From positions 1 to 15,983 of the forward strand of contig DAIQNX010000055.1 in the NCBI GenBank assembly GCA_036788195.1: a DNA stretch of 15,983 bases, read 5' to 3'. The DNA comes from CALFXN01 sp937957815 (GTDB taxonomy: Bacteria > Synergistota > Synergistia > Synergistales > Aminobacteriaceae). Below the pieces are notes generated by a model, which was given only the letters and a program-made list of their open reading frames with translations, ran no database searches and was not told where the DNA came from. Position 1 is the stretch's first letter. Each line of letters opens with the position of its first letter. Of this stretch, positions 1 to 8,480 are shown piece by piece. Position numbers and translations under genes: made by a program.

Positions 1-2
1 CG

Positions 3-659
3 TTCGCGGCCGAGTCGCTCGACACGATGGACGTCGACGTCCCGTCGCCCGAGCGGCTCCGGATCGCCGTGCCCGAGGGGTGCGGCGCGGTCGCGCGCGT
101 GAACGTCCCGGCCTACGACGCGCCCGATACGCTCGTCACCGCGCTCGCCGTCGAAGACATTCCGGTCCGCGACGGATGGCTCGATATTTCGGGCGATCCG
201 GACCTCAAGTACGTCGCGATCCTGAACCGGCACGGTGCGGGGAACATGGCGGTCGGGGTCATGCGCGGCTACGGGACGCGCGAAGGCGCGGTCGCGTCGA
301 CCGTGAGCCACGACTGCCACAACCTGGCGGTCGTCTATGACCGGCCCGAGAACGCGCTCGTCGCGATCCGCGCGCTGATCGCCTGTCGCGGCGGGCACTG
401 CGCCGTGAAGGACGGGTCGGTCGTCGGGCTGCTGCCGCTGCCGATCTACGGGCTGCTGTCGCCGCTGCCGTGCGGCGAACTCGTCGAACGGGTCGACGCG
501 ATGAACGCGGCGCTGCGTTCGCTCGGGATCGCGACGCGAAATCCGGTCATGCGGATCGTCTGTCTTGCGCTGCCCGTCATTCCGAAGGGCAAGTTCACGG
601 ACCGGGGGCTCGTCGACGTCGACGCGCAGGCGTTCGTCCCGCTGTTCGCCGGCGACTGA
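3..659 (+). CDS. ade: Adenine deaminase, C-terminal part (5' end outside window)
   Basis: This is the C-terminal part of an adenine deaminase, the amidohydrolase-family enzyme that converts adenine to hypoxanthine and ammonia in purine salvage. The frame is open from the left edge, so the gene starts upstream and the first ATG at 27 is internal. About 218 residues are visible. They contain the signature of the family's C-terminal domain: a RHGAGN motif, then MRGYGTREGAVASTVSHDCHN, then a GGHCAVKDG strand and the LPLPIYGLLS segment. In the family these correspond to the N/RHG..N, GFG.K.GA.ASS.AHDSHN and LPLPIAGLMS stretches. The catalytic metal-binding domain lies outside the window. The stop is followed 42 bp later by an MBL-fold gene on the same strand, so co-transcription is possible. 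I see no frameshift or truncation. Family assignment is confident; substrate preference is inferred from family. Confidence 0.9.
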   Translation, partial: FAAESLDTMDVDVPSPERLRIAVPEGCGAVARVNVPAYDAPDTLVTALAVEDIPVRDGWLDISGDPDLKYVAILNRHGAGNMAVGVMRGYGTREGAVASTVSHDCHNLAVVYDRPENALVAIRALIACRGGHCAVKDGSVVGLLPLPIYGLLSPLPCGELVERVDAMNAALRSLGIATRNPVMRIVCLALPVIPKGKFTDRGLVDVDAQAFVPLFAGD

Positions 660-701
660 CCGGCCGCCCGGGGACGTCCGATTCAAAGGGAGGGGAACGA
701 C

Positions 702-1430
702 ATGGTGCGGATTCTCGATCTGAATATCGAAAGCAGGAACGGGGAGCGATCGACGGTCCTCCATCCGGCGCTCGTGTGCGGCGACGACGGCCTCGTCCTC
801 GTCGACGCGGGGTACCCCGGACAGGCGAAGCGGTTCGCCGAAGCGGCGCGCAGGAACGGCGCGGACCTTCGCGACCTGAGGGCGATCGTCATCACGCATC
901 ACGACTACGACCATATCGGATCGCTCCGGGCGCTGAAGACGATGTTCCCGGACGCGCTCGTGGTCTCGTCGGCCGTCGAGAGGGACTATATCTCGGGCGC
1001 GAAGCGCTCCCTGCGGCTCGAACAGGCGGAGCGGATGCTCGAAAGCCTTCCGGAAGCCGAACGCGCCGGTGCGATCGCGTTCCAGAAGACGCTCGAAAGC
1101 GTCGAAAGCACGCCCGTCGACGTGACGGTCGCGGACGGCGACCTTCTGCCGTATTGCGGCGGCGTCCGGATCGTCGCGACGCCCGGCCACATGCCGGGGC
1201 ACATTTCGGTCTTCATCGAGCGCGAGAGGGCCCTGATATCCGGCGACGCGCTGGCCGCCGAAAACGGCGTCCTCTGCATGGCGAACCCGCAGTACACGCT
1301 CGACATGGATGCCGCGAGGCGGTCCGTCGCGAATCTCGCCGAAATGGATATCGACCGGGTCTTGTGCTACCATGGCGGGCTCGTGGAGGGGAACATCCGC
1401 GCCGCGCTGACGTCGATGCTTTCGGAATGA
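702..1430 (+). CDS. MBL-fold metallo-hydrolase
   Basis: This 242-residue protein belongs to the metallo-beta-lactamase fold superfamily, probably a cytoplasmic hydrolase because it lacks a signal peptide. Metal-binding elements appear in order: THHDYDHIGS (His66, His67, Asp68, Asp70, His71), the ATPGHMPGHIS stretch (His163), Asp182 in ISGDAL and His224 in CYHGG. The usual HxHxDH motif reads HHDYDH, so Asp68 replaces the second histidine, a variant I recall from other MBL-fold hydrolases of this general type. Reaction and substrate cannot be assigned; glyoxalase II-like, lactonase-like and other hydrolase roles remain open. The start is well supported by an AAGGGAGGGG ribosome-binding site just upstream. 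The gene follows the adenine deaminase gene by 42 bp and ends before an intrinsic terminator at 1483-1515, so it is probably the last gene of that transcript. Confidence 0.85.
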   Translation: MVRILDLNIESRNGERSTVLHPALVCGDDGLVLVDAGYPGQAKRFAEAARRNGADLRDLRAIVITHHDYDHIGSLRALKTMFPDALVVSSAVERDYISGAKRSLRLEQAERMLESLPEAERAGAIAFQKTLESVESTPVDVTVADGDLLPYCGGVRIVATPGHMPGHISVFIERERALISGDALAAENGVLCMANPQYTLDMDAARRSVANLAEMDIDRVLCYHGGLVEGNIRAALTSMLSE

Positions 1431-1482
1431 AGTATCCGCGGTACGGCGGCCCGTCTCTTTTCCACATGTGAGCAAGGGCGAG

Positions 1483-1515
1483 GTCGGCATCGATGACGAT
1501 GCCGACTTTTGTTTT
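1483..1515 (+). terminator. Rho-independent terminator after the MBL-fold gene
   Basis: A perfect 10-bp stem (GTCGGCATCG at 1483-1492, CGATGCCGAC at 1497-1506) encloses an ATGA tetraloop and is followed directly by TTTTGTTTT. This is a textbook intrinsic terminator. It lies about 50 bp after the MBL-fold stop codon and about 30 bp before the efflux promoter, so it insulates the efflux operon from upstream transcription. Confidence 0.88.
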
Positions 1516-1542
1516 CTTTGCACGGTGCGAGCGGTTTTGCAG

Positions 1543-1572
1543 TTGACATACATACCAGAAGGTATGTAAACT
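1543..1572 (+). promoter_or_regulatory. Sigma-70-type promoter of the efflux operon
   Basis: A consensus -35 box TTGACA is at 1543-1548. The best -10 match is TAAACT at 1567-1572 (four of six, 18-bp spacer); TGTAAA or GTAAAC with 16- or 17-bp spacers are alternatives. The region is clearly more AT-rich than its surroundings and follows a terminator. Transcription would begin near 1579, leaving a leader of about 30 bases before the GTG at 1611. No other convincing promoter is seen before the pump genes, so this one probably drives all four genes. Confidence 0.7.
1549..1568. promoter_or_regulatory. Likely operator for the TetR/AcrR-type repressor
   Basis: TACATACC-AGAA-GGTATGTA is a perfect 8-bp inverted repeat with a 4-bp centre. 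It fills the spacer between the -35 and -10 boxes, where a bound dimer would block RNA polymerase. From memory, TACATAC half-sites also occur in the operator of E. coli AcrR; the regulator encoded 43 bp downstream is of the same family. Autorepression and repression of the downstream pump genes are inferred from position. Confidence 0.75.
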
Positions 1573-1610
1573 GTGCCAATGTCCACAGGGGAAAGGGATG
1601 TGTTCATTCG

Positions 1611-2246
1611 GTGCGACGGATAAAGGGAGAGGCGCTGGCGACGCGTGCGAGTCTGCTCGAGTCGGCTCTCGACATCATGAGTGAAAAATCGTTCGCGAGC
1701 GTCTCGATGACTGAAATCGCGAGAAGGATCGGCCTCTCGAAGGGAGCATTGTACTGGCACTTCAGGAACAAGCACGATCTCCTCGTCGGCGTGGTCGAAA
1801 ACATGCACGCGAAGATGGGAGCGGAACTGCCCGCGCCGCTCGTGTCTCTCGGGTCGGTCGGGGATCTGCGTGCGTATTACAGGGAGCTGCTGGAAAAGTC
1901 CGCGCGAAGCGAACGCTTCCGCAAGATGCATCGGCTGATGCTCCGAAGGGAGGAGTGGCCGAAGGAGCTCCGTGACAGAGTTCTCGACATCGTGAAGGGA
2001 CACCTCGAACAACAGCGCGGGATGATCGAAGGTCTCCTCGAGATCGCTCAGAAGAAGGAAAAAATCCGGAGGGACATTCCGTCCCGGGATCTCTCGGTGC
2101 TGGTGACGGCAGTTTTTCATGGAATATTCATCTTTCAGGGGTGCGACTTCTTCCATTTCGATTTCTCGAGGTATATCGATTTTCTCTTCGACGCCGTCGA
2201 GAAGGAACTTCGTCCGGAAAACGCCGTGCACGAAGAGATCGGATAG
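1611..2246 (+). CDS. TetR/AcrR-family transcriptional repressor of the efflux operon
   Basis: This is a 211-residue TetR-family regulator. Near the N-terminus, residues about 10-55 form the three-helix DNA-binding domain, with the hallmark run VSMTEIARRIGLSKGALYWH followed by FRNKHDLL. The remaining all-helical part is the variable ligand-binding and dimerisation domain. I chose the GTG at 1611 because the HTH then starts at the usual distance from the N-terminus, a GGGGAAAGGGA ribosome-binding site precedes it, and in-frame starts further upstream would lie before the predicted transcription start. The pump adaptor gene begins 21 bp after the stop. By analogy with AcrR, MexR-like and TtgR systems it probably represses its own operon until a toxic ligand binds. 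The gene looks slightly more AT-rich than the pump genes, notably around 2105-2190. Confidence 0.88.
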   Translation: MRRIKGEALATRASLLESALDIMSEKSFASVSMTEIARRIGLSKGALYWHFRNKHDLLVGVVENMHAKMGAELPAPLVSLGSVGDLRAYYRELLEKSARSERFRKMHRLMLRREEWPKELRDRVLDIVKGHLEQQRGMIEGLLEIAQKKEKIRRDIPSRDLSVLVTAVFHGIFIFQGCDFFHFDFSRYIDFLFDAVEKELRPENAVHEEIG

Positions 2247-2267
2247 AAAGGAAAGGTTGGCTACGCG

Positions 2268-3578
2268 ATGACATCTCCGGAACGGAACGTGAAAACGGAA
2301 ATGACGGGAAGAAAGGGCAGTCTGGCAGCGAGGATCGTGAAGACGCTCCTCGTCCTTGCGTTTCTTGCGGCGGCGGCTTTCTACGGTGGGGCGTTCCTCG
2401 GCGGACGTTCGGAGAGCAAGGCGGCCGCGCCGCGGCGGCAACAACCGCAGGCTCCTCTCGTGATGCTCAAGACCGTCGAGCGCGCCGACCTCGCCGTCGG
2501 CAGGGAGTACATCGGCAGGGTGGAGGCGATCCAGTCCGTCTCCCTGAAGCCGCGGATCAGCGGGCAGATCGAGGAGGTCCACTTCAAGGAAGGGTCCATG
2601 GTCAAGGAAGGGGATCCGCTCTTCACGATCGACGACCGGTCGTACCGGGCGACGCTCGCGCTCCGGCGGGCCGAACTCTCGAAGGCCGAAGCGAATTACG
2701 ACAGGGCATTGAAGTACAACAAACGGCTCCAGTCGGCCGACGCGCGCAGCGTCTCGGCGTCGGACCGCGACATGGCGGAGAGCGACGTCCTGCAGGGCAG
2801 GGCCTTGGTCGAGCAGGCCCGCGCCGCGCTCCAGATCGCGCAGATCGACCTGGGGTACACGAAGATCGCGGCGCCGATCTCCGGGCAGGTCGGGAAGGCG
2901 CTCTTCACGAAGGGGAACTACGTGACTCCGTCGAGCGGCGCGCTGACGACGATCGTCCAGATCGACCCCGTCCGGGTCTCGTTCGCGCTGCCGGACCGGG
3001 ACTTCCTGGACCAGATCAAGGCGTTCCGTTCCTCCGAGAGCGCCGTCTACGACGCGACGCTCCGGCTTCCGAACGGCGACGCGTACCCCGAAAAGGGCGT
3101 CCGCGACTTCGAGAGCAACATGATGGACGAGAAGACGGGAACGATGATGCTGAACCTGCGCTTCAACAACGCCGGAGGGCTTCTCGTGCCCGGGGCGATG
3201 GTGCGCGTTTCGGCGAAGCCCGCGAATTCCCGCATCGCGTCGGTCATCCCGCAGGAGACGCTCCTCGCCGACGAGAAGGGCGACTTCGTCTACGTCGTCG
3301 ACGACAAGAACGTGGCACACCAGCGCCGCGTGAAGATCGGCGCGCAGTTCGGCTCGACGTACGAGATCCTTTCCGGGCTCGAGCCCGGCGAGAAGATCGT
3401 CTGGCGCGGGTTGCAGTCGGTCCGCCCGGAGGCTCCGGTCCGACCCGCGGAGGCGACGACGGGCAACGGCGTCAAGTCTCCGGCGGAACGCGCGCAGGAG
3501 TCGGATTTCGACCTGAAGGCGATTGCGTCCGGCGATTCGGACGGAGCCGCGAAGGAACCCGCGGAAGGGAAAAAATAG
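2268..3578 (+). CDS. RND efflux periplasmic adaptor (AcrA/MexA type)
   Basis: This 436-residue membrane fusion protein links the inner-membrane pump to the outer-membrane channel. Residues about 21-46 form a hydrophobic N-terminal anchor; there is no lipobox cysteine, so it is anchored by a helix or processed, rather than lipidated as AcrA is. The order of parts is typical: first lipoyl half around 84-125 (GRVEAIQSVSLKPRISGQIE), alpha-hairpin around 127-195, second lipoyl half around 197-232 (TKIAAPISGQVGKALFTKGN), then beta-barrel and membrane-proximal domains. The C-terminal end is charged and Ala/Glu-rich (from about 395). An AAAGGAAAGG ribosome-binding site precedes the ATG; an ATG at 2301 is a possible alternative. 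The gene lies 21 bp after the repressor and 3 bp before the pump gene, which indicates one operon. Confidence 0.93.
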   Translation: MTSPERNVKTEMTGRKGSLAARIVKTLLVLAFLAAAAFYGGAFLGGRSESKAAAPRRQQPQAPLVMLKTVERADLAVGREYIGRVEAIQSVSLKPRISGQIEEVHFKEGSMVKEGDPLFTIDDRSYRATLALRRAELSKAEANYDRALKYNKRLQSADARSVSASDRDMAESDVLQGRALVEQARAALQIAQIDLGYTKIAAPISGQVGKALFTKGNYVTPSSGALTTIVQIDPVRVSFALPDRDFLDQIKAFRSSESAVYDATLRLPNGDAYPEKGVRDFESNMMDEKTGTMMLNLRFNNAGGLLVPGAMVRVSAKPANSRIASVIPQETLLADEKGDFVYVVDDKNVAHQRRVKIGAQFGSTYEILSGLEPGEKIVWRGLQSVRPEAPVRPAEATTGNGVKSPAERAQESDFDLKAIASGDSDGAAKEPAEGKK

Positions 3579-3581
3579 CCC

Positions 3582-6500
3582 ATGTTCTCGACCTTCTTCA
3601 TCAACCGTCCGCGTTTCGCGATGGTTATCGCCGTCATCCTGATGCTGGCGGGCGCCATCGCGGCGTTCAACCTGCCGGTCAAGCAGTACCCGGACGTCGC
3701 GCCACCCCAGATTTCGGTGTGGGCGACGTTCCCCGGCGCGGATGCGGAAACCGTGGCGAACACCGTGGGCGTGCCGCTCGAAGAGGCGCTCAACGGCGTC
3801 GACGGAATGATCTACATGTCCTCGACGTCGAGCAACACGGGGCGCTATTCGCTGACGATCACGTTCAAGACGGGAACGAATCCCGACATGGCGCTCGTCA
3901 AGGTGCAGAACCGCGTCCAGCAGGCGGAGCCGCTTCTGCCGAGCGAGGTGACGTCCCGCGGAATCCGGACGCAGACGATGTTCTCCGATACGCTCGGATT
4001 CCTCGCGTTCATATCGCCGAACGGGACGAGGGACTCGCTCTTCCTTGCGGACTACGCCTCGAACAACATCCGCAACGCGTTGCTGCGGATTCCCGGAGTC
4101 GGCGACGCGCGGGTCATGGGGGCGAAGTACAGCCTCCGAATCTGGCTCGACCCCGAACGCCTGGCGGCCATGGGAATCGGCGTGACGGACGTCGCGGCCG
4201 CGATCCAGAGCCAGAACAAGCAGGCGTCGCTCGGATCCATCGGATCGGCGCCTGGGAACGAAAACTCGCCGCTGATCTATTCGCTGACGACGACCGGACG
4301 CCTCGGAAGCGTGAAGCAGTTCGAGAACGTCATCCTCCGGACGACGGCCGAGGGCGGACTCGTGAAGCTCAAGGACGTCGCGACGATCGAACTCGGCTCC
4401 GAGGACTACGCGTTCAGCAGCTCGTTCGACGGGTCTCCCGCCGGAATGCTCCTGATTTCGCAGGCGGCCGGGTCCAACGCGCTCGACGTCATGAAGGGCG
4501 TCGAGAAGGAACTCGACCGGCTCACGGCGACGTTGCCGAGCGATACGAAGTTCGTTCTGGGGTACGACTCGACGGAGTACGTCCGGGAGACGATCCATGA
4601 AATCATCATGACGCTCGGCCTGACATTCTTCCTCGTCGTGCTGGTCTGCTACCTCTTCCTGCAGGACTGGCGCGTGACGCTCGTGCCGGTCGTGGCGATT
4701 CCCGTGTCGATCATCGCCACGTTCGCGGGGCTTCTCGCGCTCGGCTTCAGCATCAACATCCTGACCCTGTTCGCCTTCGTTCTCGTCATCGGAACGGTCG
4801 TCGACGACGCCATCATCGTCGTCGAGCGCGTCATGTACGTCATGGAGCGCGACAAGGTCGATTCGGTCAAGGCGACCGTCCAGGCCATGAAGGACATCAC
4901 GGGGCCGATGACGGCGACGACGCTCGTCTTCCTCGCGATCTTCCTCCCGGTTGCGTTCATGGGGGGCATCACGGGCGAAATCTACCGGCAGTTCGCGGTC
5001 ACGGTGTCCTTCTCGGTCGTCTTCTCGCTTGTCGTCGCGCTGACGTTGAGCCCGGCGATGTGCGCCCACATGCTCACGAACGTCAGGCCGAAGACGCGCG
5101 GTCCGCTCGCGTGGTTCAACAAAATGGATAAAATGGCCGCACGCGGCTACGTCAAGGGCGCAATGTGGATCGCCCGCCGGACGCTGGTCACGGTCGGACT
5201 CTTCGCCCTCGTGGTCGGCGTTTCCCTCGCGATCATGAAGATCACGCCGACGTCGTTCGTCCCCGACGAGGACCAGGGGGCCGCCTTCGCGCTCATCCAG
5301 CTTCCCGAGGGCGCGACCCAGGGACGGACGCTCGCGCTCTTGAACAAGCTCGTCCCGCAGTTCCGGCAGATTCCCGGGGTCCGGTCGGTCATCAGCATCG
5401 CGGGGTTCAGCTTCGGGGGCGATTCGGGCGAAAACGTCGGCTCGGTCATTTTCGCGCTCGACGAGTGGTCCAACAGAAACACGCCGGGGAAAAAGCTCGA
5501 CGCCATCGTCGGCAGGATCCGCGCGATCACGGCGGCCGCCCCGGAGGCGCGCATCAACGTCGTCACGCCGCCCGCGATCCAGGGGCTCGGCATCTCGGGA
5601 GGACTCGACGTCCGCCTCCAGGCGACGCAGGACAAGGATCCGCAGCGGCTGTCCCGGGTGCTGAACGATATTCTGGGCAAGATCAACCGGTCGCCGGAAT
5701 TCATGTACGCGTTCAGTTCGTACACGTCCGACACGCCGCACATCTATCTCGATGTCGACCGGGAGAAGGCGCAGATGTTCGGCGTTCCGGTCGCGAGCGT
5801 CTACAATACCCTTCAGACGTATTTCGGAACGGCCTACGTCAACGACATCAACATCGGAACGACCGTCAACAAGGTCATCCTCCAGTCCGACTGGGCGTAC
5901 CGGAACCGGATCGACAACATCGGGAGCGTCTTCGTCAAGAGCGCGACGACGGGGGAGAACGTTCCCGTGCAGAGCTTCACGACGCTCCGCAAGACGCTCG
6001 CGCCGCGGACGGTCAACCGCTACAATCTGTTCCCGAGCGCGGGGATCACGGCGATCACGAGGCCGGGCTTCTCGTCCGGAGAGGGCATGGACGCGGTCGA
6101 AAAGATCGCGGCGGCGATGCCCGAAGGGTATTCGTACGAGTGGTCGGGAATGTCGTTCCAGGAGCGCGAGGCCGGGGGACAGACGGGGATCATCATCGCG
6201 ATCGCGGTCCTGTTCGGGTACCTGTTCCTCGTCGCGCAGTACGAGAGCTGGACGGTGCCGATGGGCGTCATCCTCTCGCTGCCCGTCGCCCTCCTCGGGG
6301 CCCTGGTCGGAATCTTCATCATGAAGATCTCGCTCAGCATCTACGCGCAGCTCGGAATCCTGCTTCTCGTCGGTCTGTCGGCGAAGAACGCGATCCTGAT
6401 CATCGAGTTCGCGAAGGAACAGCACGACGAACACGGGCAGTCGATTCTGGACGCCGCCCGGATCGCGGGGGGCGAACGCTTCCGGTCGGTCATGATGACG

Positions 6501-6731
6501 GCGCTCACGTGCGTCATCGGCGTCCTGCCGATGCTCTTCGCGACGGGCGCGGGCGCGGGAAGCCGCCTTCACGTCGGAACGACGATGTTCTTCGGAATGA
6601 GCGTGGCGACGGGGTTCGGAATCTTCCTGATCCCCGGGTTGTACGTCGTCCTGCAGACGTACCGGGAAAAGACCAAGGCGATGATCGGCCGCATCTTCTC
6701 GAATGCGCCGAAAGAGGTTGAGGAATCATGA
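3582..6731 (+). CDS. RND multidrug efflux pump, HAE1 family (AcrB/MexB type)
   Basis: This 1049-residue inner-membrane transporter has the full length of AcrB-type pumps and two matching halves, each with one membrane helix, a large periplasmic loop and further helices. The N-terminus FFINRPRFAMVIAVILMLAG is classical. The proton-relay residues are present: two aspartates in GTVVDDAIIVVERV (Asp408, Asp409) and a lysine in GLSAKNAILIIEFAKE (Lys935), which correspond to AcrB Asp407, Asp408 and Lys940. It should export hydrophobic or amphipathic compounds by proton antiport as a trimer with the adaptor and channel encoded on either side. Substrate range cannot be read from sequence. Both junctions are tight: 3 bp from the adaptor stop, and the channel gene's ATG overlaps this gene's stop as ATGA. 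No frameshift is visible; the proton relay looks intact. Confidence 0.95.
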   Translation: MFSTFFINRPRFAMVIAVILMLAGAIAAFNLPVKQYPDVAPPQISVWATFPGADAETVANTVGVPLEEALNGVDGMIYMSSTSSNTGRYSLTITFKTGTNPDMALVKVQNRVQQAEPLLPSEVTSRGIRTQTMFSDTLGFLAFISPNGTRDSLFLADYASNNIRNALLRIPGVGDARVMGAKYSLRIWLDPERLAAMGIGVTDVAAAIQSQNKQASLGSIGSAPGNENSPLIYSLTTTGRLGSVKQFENVILRTTAEGGLVKLKDVATIELGSEDYAFSSSFDGSPAGMLLISQAAGSNALDVMKGVEKELDRLTATLPSDTKFVLGYDSTEYVRETIHEIIMTLGLTFFLVVLVCYLFLQDWRVTLVPVVAIPVSIIATFAGLLALGFSINILTLFAFVLVIGTVVDDAIIVVERVMYVMERDKVDSVKATVQAMKDITGPMTATTLVFLAIFLPVAFMGGITGEIYRQFAVTVSFSVVFSLVVALTLSPAMCAHMLTNVRPKTRGPLAWFNKMDKMAARGYVKGAMWIARRTLVTVGLFALVVGVSLAIMKITPTSFVPDEDQGAAFALIQLPEGATQGRTLALLNKLVPQFRQIPGVRSVISIAGFSFGGDSGENVGSVIFALDEWSNRNTPGKKLDAIVGRIRAITAAAPEARINVVTPPAIQGLGISGGLDVRLQATQDKDPQRLSRVLNDILGKINRSPEFMYAFSSYTSDTPHIYLDVDREKAQMFGVPVASVYNTLQTYFGTAYVNDINIGTTVNKVILQSDWAYRNRIDNIGSVFVKSATTGENVPVQSFTTLRKTLAPRTVNRYNLFPSAGITAITRPGFSSGEGMDAVEKIAAAMPEGYSYEWSGMSFQEREAGGQTGIIIAIAVLFGYLFLVAQYESWTVPMGVILSLPVALLGALVGIFIMKISLSIYAQLGILLLVGLSAKNAILIIEFAKEQHDEHGQSILDAARIAGGERFRSVMMTALTCVIGVLPMLFATGAGAGSRLHVGTTMFFGMSVATGFGIFLIPGLYVVLQTYREKTKAMIGRIFSNAPKEVEES

Positions 6732-8362
6732 GAAAACAGATAGGCGCACTGCTGGCGCTCGCGCTCGCCGCCGCGCTCCCCTGCGGCGCGACGGCCGCGG
6801 GGACGGGCCCCGTCCCCGCGGACGCGGAACTCGCTTCGGGGGACTGGACGGCGCTCGCTTCAGGGGACTGGACTTCGCTCGCGAAGCGCCACCCGATGCC
6901 GTACTTCTTTTCGTCGGACGGGGACGCCAAGGACGCCCCGTCGCCCGAGGTCCTCGCGACGTGGTGGGACGTCCTCGGCGACGAGACGCTGTCGCAACTG
7001 ATCCGCCTCGCGCTCGAGGGCAACAGGGACCTGACGGTCGCGCGGGCGAAGTTCGCGGAGGCGCGCGCCGCGCTCGGCGTCAGCAAGGCGGCCGTGCTTC
7101 CGTGGTTCGACGCGTCGACCTCGCTCACGAATTCCAAGACCGGCGCGGAAGCCTCGTCCTCGGGCTCGCAGATCGGGCCGAGAGACTATTACAAGCTCGG
7201 GATCGACGCGTCGTGGGAGATCGACATCTTCGGCGGCAGGGCGCAGAAGATCAAGGCGAGCACGGCGGACCTGCAGGCGCAGTTCGGCGCGCTGCACGCG
7301 GCCTGGGTGCAGCTCTCTTCCGAGGTTGCGCTGAACTACCTGTCGCTCCGGACGCTTCAGAAGCGTCTCCAGGTCGCCGAGAGCAACCTGGCGCTCCAGC
7401 TCTCGACGCTCGGGCTGCTCCAGTCGCAATACGATTCGGGCCTCAAGGACCAGCTCGCGCTGAGCCAGGCGAGGTACACGATGGAGCAGACGCGGTCGTC
7501 GATTCCGCCGCTGCGCGCGAGCCTGGAGCAGACGATGAACCGGCTGGCGATCCTCGTCGGCCGCGTTCCGGGGAGTCTCGTGAAGATGCTCGGCGACAAG
7601 CCCATGCCGAAGCTCGATACGTCCGCGCTCGTCGGAATTCCGGCGAACCTGCTCCGGCGCCGGCCGGACATCTTCGCGGCGGAGCGCAGCCTCGCCGCCC
7701 AGATGGCGCGGAAGAAGGCCGCCGAAAAGGACCTCCTTCCGAAGTTCAACCTTCTCGGCGCCATCGGCTGGGGATCCTACGTCTCCACCGGCGGGCTCTT
7801 TTCCTCCGACGGCGAGACCTACAGCATCGGTCCCGCGATTTCGCTGCCGATCTTCCACGGCGGCGCGATCCGGAATAATATAAAGGCACAGACCGCGAAG
7901 GAAGAGCAGCTCCTCGCTGCATACGAACAGACGGTGCTGAACGCGGTCGCCGAAGTGCGCGACGCGCTGACGGCCGAAACGCAGGAGCGCGAGCGCAACG
8001 CGTCGCTCCGGAGCGGCGTCGAGGCGGCGAAGACCGCGCGCGCCGTGGCCTACGACCAGTACGTCACGGGCCTGTCGGCCTTCAACAACGTCATCATCGC
8101 CCAGACGGCCCAGCTCTCGCTCGAAGAGCAGCTCGCGATCAGCGAGGGGCAGATGCTCGCCAACATCGTGCGCCTGTTCAAGGCGCTCGGCGGCGGATGG
8201 GCGCCGATGACGGCGGAGAGCGCCCTGGGGCTTCCCGAAGGCGTCGACGGCGGGGCGGTCGCCCCCGCGGCTCCGAAGGAAGAGGCGCCCGCCGGGACGA
8301 AGCTCTCGGCGGAGAGCCGGGCGTATCTCGATCAGATCCGAAAGGACGCGAAGAAGAAGTAG
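6728..8362 (+). CDS. Outer-membrane efflux channel (OprM/TolC, NodT type)
   Basis: This 544-residue protein is the outer-membrane channel of the tripartite pump. An N-terminal signal peptide (about residues 1-24, MRKQIGALLALALAAALPCG) precedes the mature protein; the LPC site is a poor lipobox because of proline at -1, so ordinary cleavage near ATAAG is more likely. The segment WWDVLGDETLSQLIRLALEGN opens the first outer-membrane-efflux repeat, and a second repeat starts near LRRRPDIFAAERSLAAQMARKKAAEKD, the conserved signature of this family. Two oddities stand out: a tandem SGDWT-containing duplication around residues 35-50, and a C-terminal extension of roughly 50 residues rich in Ala, Glu and Lys. 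Translation is probably coupled to the pump gene through the ATGA overlap. No other channel gene is visible, so this is the dedicated partner. Confidence 0.92.
   Translation: MRKQIGALLALALAAALPCGATAAGTGPVPADAELASGDWTALASGDWTSLAKRHPMPYFFSSDGDAKDAPSPEVLATWWDVLGDETLSQLIRLALEGNRDLTVARAKFAEARAALGVSKAAVLPWFDASTSLTNSKTGAEASSSGSQIGPRDYYKLGIDASWEIDIFGGRAQKIKASTADLQAQFGALHAAWVQLSSEVALNYLSLRTLQKRLQVAESNLALQLSTLGLLQSQYDSGLKDQLALSQARYTMEQTRSSIPPLRASLEQTMNRLAILVGRVPGSLVKMLGDKPMPKLDTSALVGIPANLLRRRPDIFAAERSLAAQMARKKAAEKDLLPKFNLLGAIGWGSYVSTGGLFSSDGETYSIGPAISLPIFHGGAIRNNIKAQTAKEEQLLAAYEQTVLNAVAEVRDALTAETQERERNASLRSGVEAAKTARAVAYDQYVTGLSAFNNVIIAQTAQLSLEEQLAISEGQMLANIVRLFKALGGGWAPMTAESALGLPEGVDGGAVAPAAPKEEAPAGTKLSAESRAYLDQIRKDAKKK
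6830..6877 (+). repeat. 24-bp tandem duplication inside the channel gene
   Basis: Two adjacent 24-bp units (6830-6853 and 6854-6877) share the core CTCGCTTC-GGGGACTGGAC and differ at only a few bases. In protein they give LASGDWTA followed by LASGDWTS, near the mature N-terminus. The unit length is a multiple of three, so the frame is kept. A recent slip-strand duplication is the simplest reading. Confidence 0.85.
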
Positions 8363-8480
8363 GTCCGGGGGCGTCGCGAACATTGGGACGACACATCGCT
8401 GCCGGAAGCACCCTGACTGCTGCGGTTCCATCAGAGGCGGCCGACGACATGAACGACAGCGTTGCGATCGAAGCGGGTAA
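8363..8480. other. Gene-free stretch after the efflux operon
   Basis: I find no credible gene, strong hairpin with a T tract, or promoter here. It is the first part of a 424-bp interval (8363-8786) whose remainder holds an acetyltransferase remnant and the leader of the deformylase gene. A frame that continues from inside the channel gene ends at 8511, but its protein has no recognisable features. It may be eroded sequence that once held the N-terminal part of the acetyltransferase. Confidence 0.5.

Noticed and set aside
1509..1610. N-terminal extension of the TetR gene from a TTG at 1509
   Set aside because: It would start inside the terminator T tract and before the promoter, and would put the HTH unusually far from the N-terminus.
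2141..4600. An 819-codon plus-strand frame across the adaptor and pump genes
   Set aside because: Arg-rich out-of-frame shadow of two unmistakable genes; no domain is visible.
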